Shown: piece by piece, positions 45,163 to 46,267 of the stretch
Position numbering within the stretch: position 1 is the first letter of the stretch
Layout of the letters: each line of letters starts with the position of its first letter
Source of the DNA: Clostridium polyendosporum
Lineage (GTDB): Bacteria > Bacillota > Clostridia > Clostridiales > Clostridiaceae
Length of the DNA: 46,267 bases
Assembly: GCF_018332455.1 (NCBI RefSeq)
Contig: NZ_BOPZ01000021.1
Span: 20,148 to 66,414 of the forward strand
Direction: 5' to 3'
Position numbers and translations under genes: made by a program
Notes under the pieces: generated by a model
Told to the model about the DNA's origin: nothing
The model's input: only the letters and a program-made list of their open reading frames with translations
The model's database searches: none

Positions 45163-46050
45163 ATGAACATAAATAGTAGTCAAGATTTAATGAGATTAAT
45201 TCAAGTGAAATTTCCACGTTTAAGTAAGGGGCAAAAGTTAATTGCTGAATACATACTTAAAAATTATGATAAGGCAGCCTTTATGACAGCTGCTAAATTA
45301 GGGATAAGTGTAGGAGTCAGTGAATCTACTGTTGTAAGATTTGCTAATGAACTTGGATATAGTGGCTATCCAAAACTTCAAAAAGCTTTACAGGAGTTAA
45401 TTAAAAATAAACTTACATCAGTTCAGAGGCTTGAGTTGTCTAATGATTATATCAGCGAAGAAAATGCTCTTAAAGGAGTATTAAAAGCTGATATGGAAAA
45501 TATAAGATATACTCTTGAAAAGATTAATCATAAAACTTTTGAAGATGTTGTAAATAATATTTTTAAGGCAAAACGTATATATATAATTGGTCTAAGAAGT
45601 TCAACAGCTTTAGCTGAATTTTTGGCATTTTATCTTAATTTAATTCTAGATAATGTTAAGATTGTCAGCAATGGTATCAGTGATATTTTTGAACAAATGA
45701 TTAATGTAGGTGAGGGGGACTTAGTCATTGGTATTGGGTTTCCTAGATATGCTATTAAGACAATAGATGCTCTTGCATTTTCTCAAAGTAGAAATGCTAA
45801 GGTTGTAGCAATTACTGATAGTTTACTTTCACCATTAGCATCTCAAGCCGATTATACTTTGATTGCTCAAAGCAATATGGCATCATTTGTTGATTCCCTA
45901 GTTGCTCCACTTAGTGTTATTAACGCTTTAATAATTGCAGTGGGTATGAGAGAAAAAGATACTATAGCAAAAACTTTTAATGATTTAGAGGCTATATGGA
46001 AAGAGTATCAAGTTTATTCTCATAATAAAAATAATAATGATGAAAAATAA
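45163..46050 (+). CDS. MurR/RpiR-family transcriptional regulator
   Basis: The protein of about 295 residues has an N-terminal RpiR helix-turn-helix (about 1-77: KLGISVGVSESTVVRFANEL, GYSGYPKLQKAL) and a C-terminal SIS phosphosugar-binding domain (about 110-240) with RIYIIGLRSSTALAEFL and LVIGIGFPRYA. Such regulators sense phosphosugars. The ATG at 45163 follows AAAGGATTATAT; a GTG at 45139 is less likely. No sugar gene is nearby inside the window, so its regulon is not evident. It is followed by a cluster of hairpins. Confidence 0.9.
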   Translation: MNINSSQDLMRLIQVKFPRLSKGQKLIAEYILKNYDKAAFMTAAKLGISVGVSESTVVRFANELGYSGYPKLQKALQELIKNKLTSVQRLELSNDYISEENALKGVLKADMENIRYTLEKINHKTFEDVVNNIFKAKRIYIIGLRSSTALAEFLAFYLNLILDNVKIVSNGISDIFEQMINVGEGDLVIGIGFPRYAIKTIDALAFSQSRNAKVVAITDSLLSPLASQADYTLIAQSNMASFVDSLVAPLSVINALIIAVGMREKDTIAKTFNDLEAIWKEYQVYSHNKNNNDEK

Positions 46051-46059
46051 TTAATTAGT

Positions 46060-46128
46060 AATAAAACTGAACAGATATCAAACCTGTTCAGTTTTAGGCA
46101 TATTTAACTTTGTGAAGTGGCAGAAAAA
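46060..46128 (-). repeat. Dispersed bipartite palindromic element, copy L (reverse)
   Basis: Minus strand: TTTTTTCTG, box 1 CCACTTCACAAAGTTAAAT, then hairpin 2 AAACTGAACAG-gtttgatat-CTGTTCAGTTTTATT, the best-paired hairpin 2 in the family. On the plus strand it could also terminate the RpiR gene. Confidence 0.8.
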
Positions 46129-46154
46129 AGAGGAAGATAATCTTCCTCTTTTTT
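46124..46154. terminator. Terminator hairpin
   Basis: AAAAAAGAGGAAGA / TCTTCCTCTTTTTT with a three-base centre. Confidence 0.8.
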
Positions 46155-46167
46155 CTTCAGTTTGCTG

Positions 46168-46201
46168 AAAAACCCTCTGTTTTTTAAACAGGGGGTTTTT
46201 C
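46168..46201. terminator. Second terminator hairpin in tandem
   Basis: AAAAACCCTCTGTTT / AAACAGGGGGTTTTT (one wobble). It is symmetrical and probably serves a convergent gene beyond the window's end. Bases 46202-46267 show nothing else. Confidence 0.78.
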
Positions 46202-46267
46202 TAGCAAACTTGTGGATAAATTTTAAAAGAGAGCTTTTCTATTAATTTGAATAAAATTTTATATAAA

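Noticed and set aside
40594-46128. Treating all palindromic copies simply as intrinsic terminators
   Set aside because: Several follow a separate, complete terminator directly (23863, 34983, 40594), and two lie between divergent promoters, so the terminator explanation does not cover the family.

Overview
The window is low-GC, strongly AT-rich DNA that looks like a spore-forming anaerobic Clostridium (Clostridium sensu stricto or a close relative). The evidence is heavy ATA/AGA codon use, consistent AGGAGG-type ribosome binding sites, an alpha/beta-type small acid-soluble spore protein, a GerMN lipoprotein, a rubredoxin, a T-box leader, a RAT-controlled beta-glucoside operon and a giant 2-hydroxyacyl-CoA-dehydratase-type activase. 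No rRNA, tRNA, CRISPR array, intact transposase or prophage was seen. The host species cannot be fixed from the sequence alone.

Layout. (1) 1-2.5 kb: the 3' part of a sensor histidine kinase converging on a small protein-kinase-like gene. (2) 2.6-10.1 kb: aryl-beta-glucoside use. A LicT/BglG antiterminator gene is broken by a one-base slip in a poly-A run. Two RAT/terminator switches, a PTS EIIBCA and a GH1 phospho-beta-glucosidase follow, and an exported GH3 beta-glucosidase lies on the other strand. (3) 10.3-13.5 kb: a Nudix hydrolase and a three-gene polar amino acid ABC importer. (4) 10.9-17.5 kb also carries a scrambled duplication: an intact SASP gene and a lipoprotein gene (again with a poly-A frameshift), plus a decayed 3' piece of each elsewhere. 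(5) 17.6-24.6 kb: RNase J, adenine deaminase, a Cys-nucleophile alpha/beta hydrolase and a GerMN lipoprotein. (6) 25.1-30 kb: rubredoxin, L,D-transpeptidase, a CBS-domain protein, a TetR-flavodoxin operon and small unknown genes. (7) 30-33 kb: T-box, Lrp-type regulator and aminotransferase, then an FAH-family enzyme. (8) 33-40.5 kb: an EF-hand-bearing membrane-anchored protein, a DUF2161-type nuclease-like protein, the 1.4-thousand-residue activase and YhaM. (9) 40.8-46 kb: a CAP-domain lipoprotein, a PadR regulator, a Cys/Gly-rich small protein, an endonuclease IV-like TIM barrel, RluB, a YtqB-like methyltransferase and an RpiR-family regulator.

How the genes work together. Beta-glucosides released outside the cell by the GH3 enzyme, or already present, would enter through the PTS as 6-phosphates and be split by the GH1 enzyme. 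Antitermination at the two RAT sites would couple expression to substrate, and the LicT frameshift would disable it if it is real. The Lrp-aminotransferase pair is placed under tRNA-charging control by its T-box.

The strongest unexplained signal is a dispersed bipartite palindromic element of about 60-80 bp, in about fourteen copies (eleven clear, three partial or degenerate), in either orientation. It occupies intergenic spaces only between 16.5 kb and the end of the window. It has a conserved short palindrome (TTTCAC-n3-GTGAAA) preceded by TTTATTTGCTG. A second hairpin follows whose arms vary with compensating changes around a GATG-like loop, and the element ends in an AGTTTTATTT-like tail. 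It fits neither a plain terminator nor any family I recognise.
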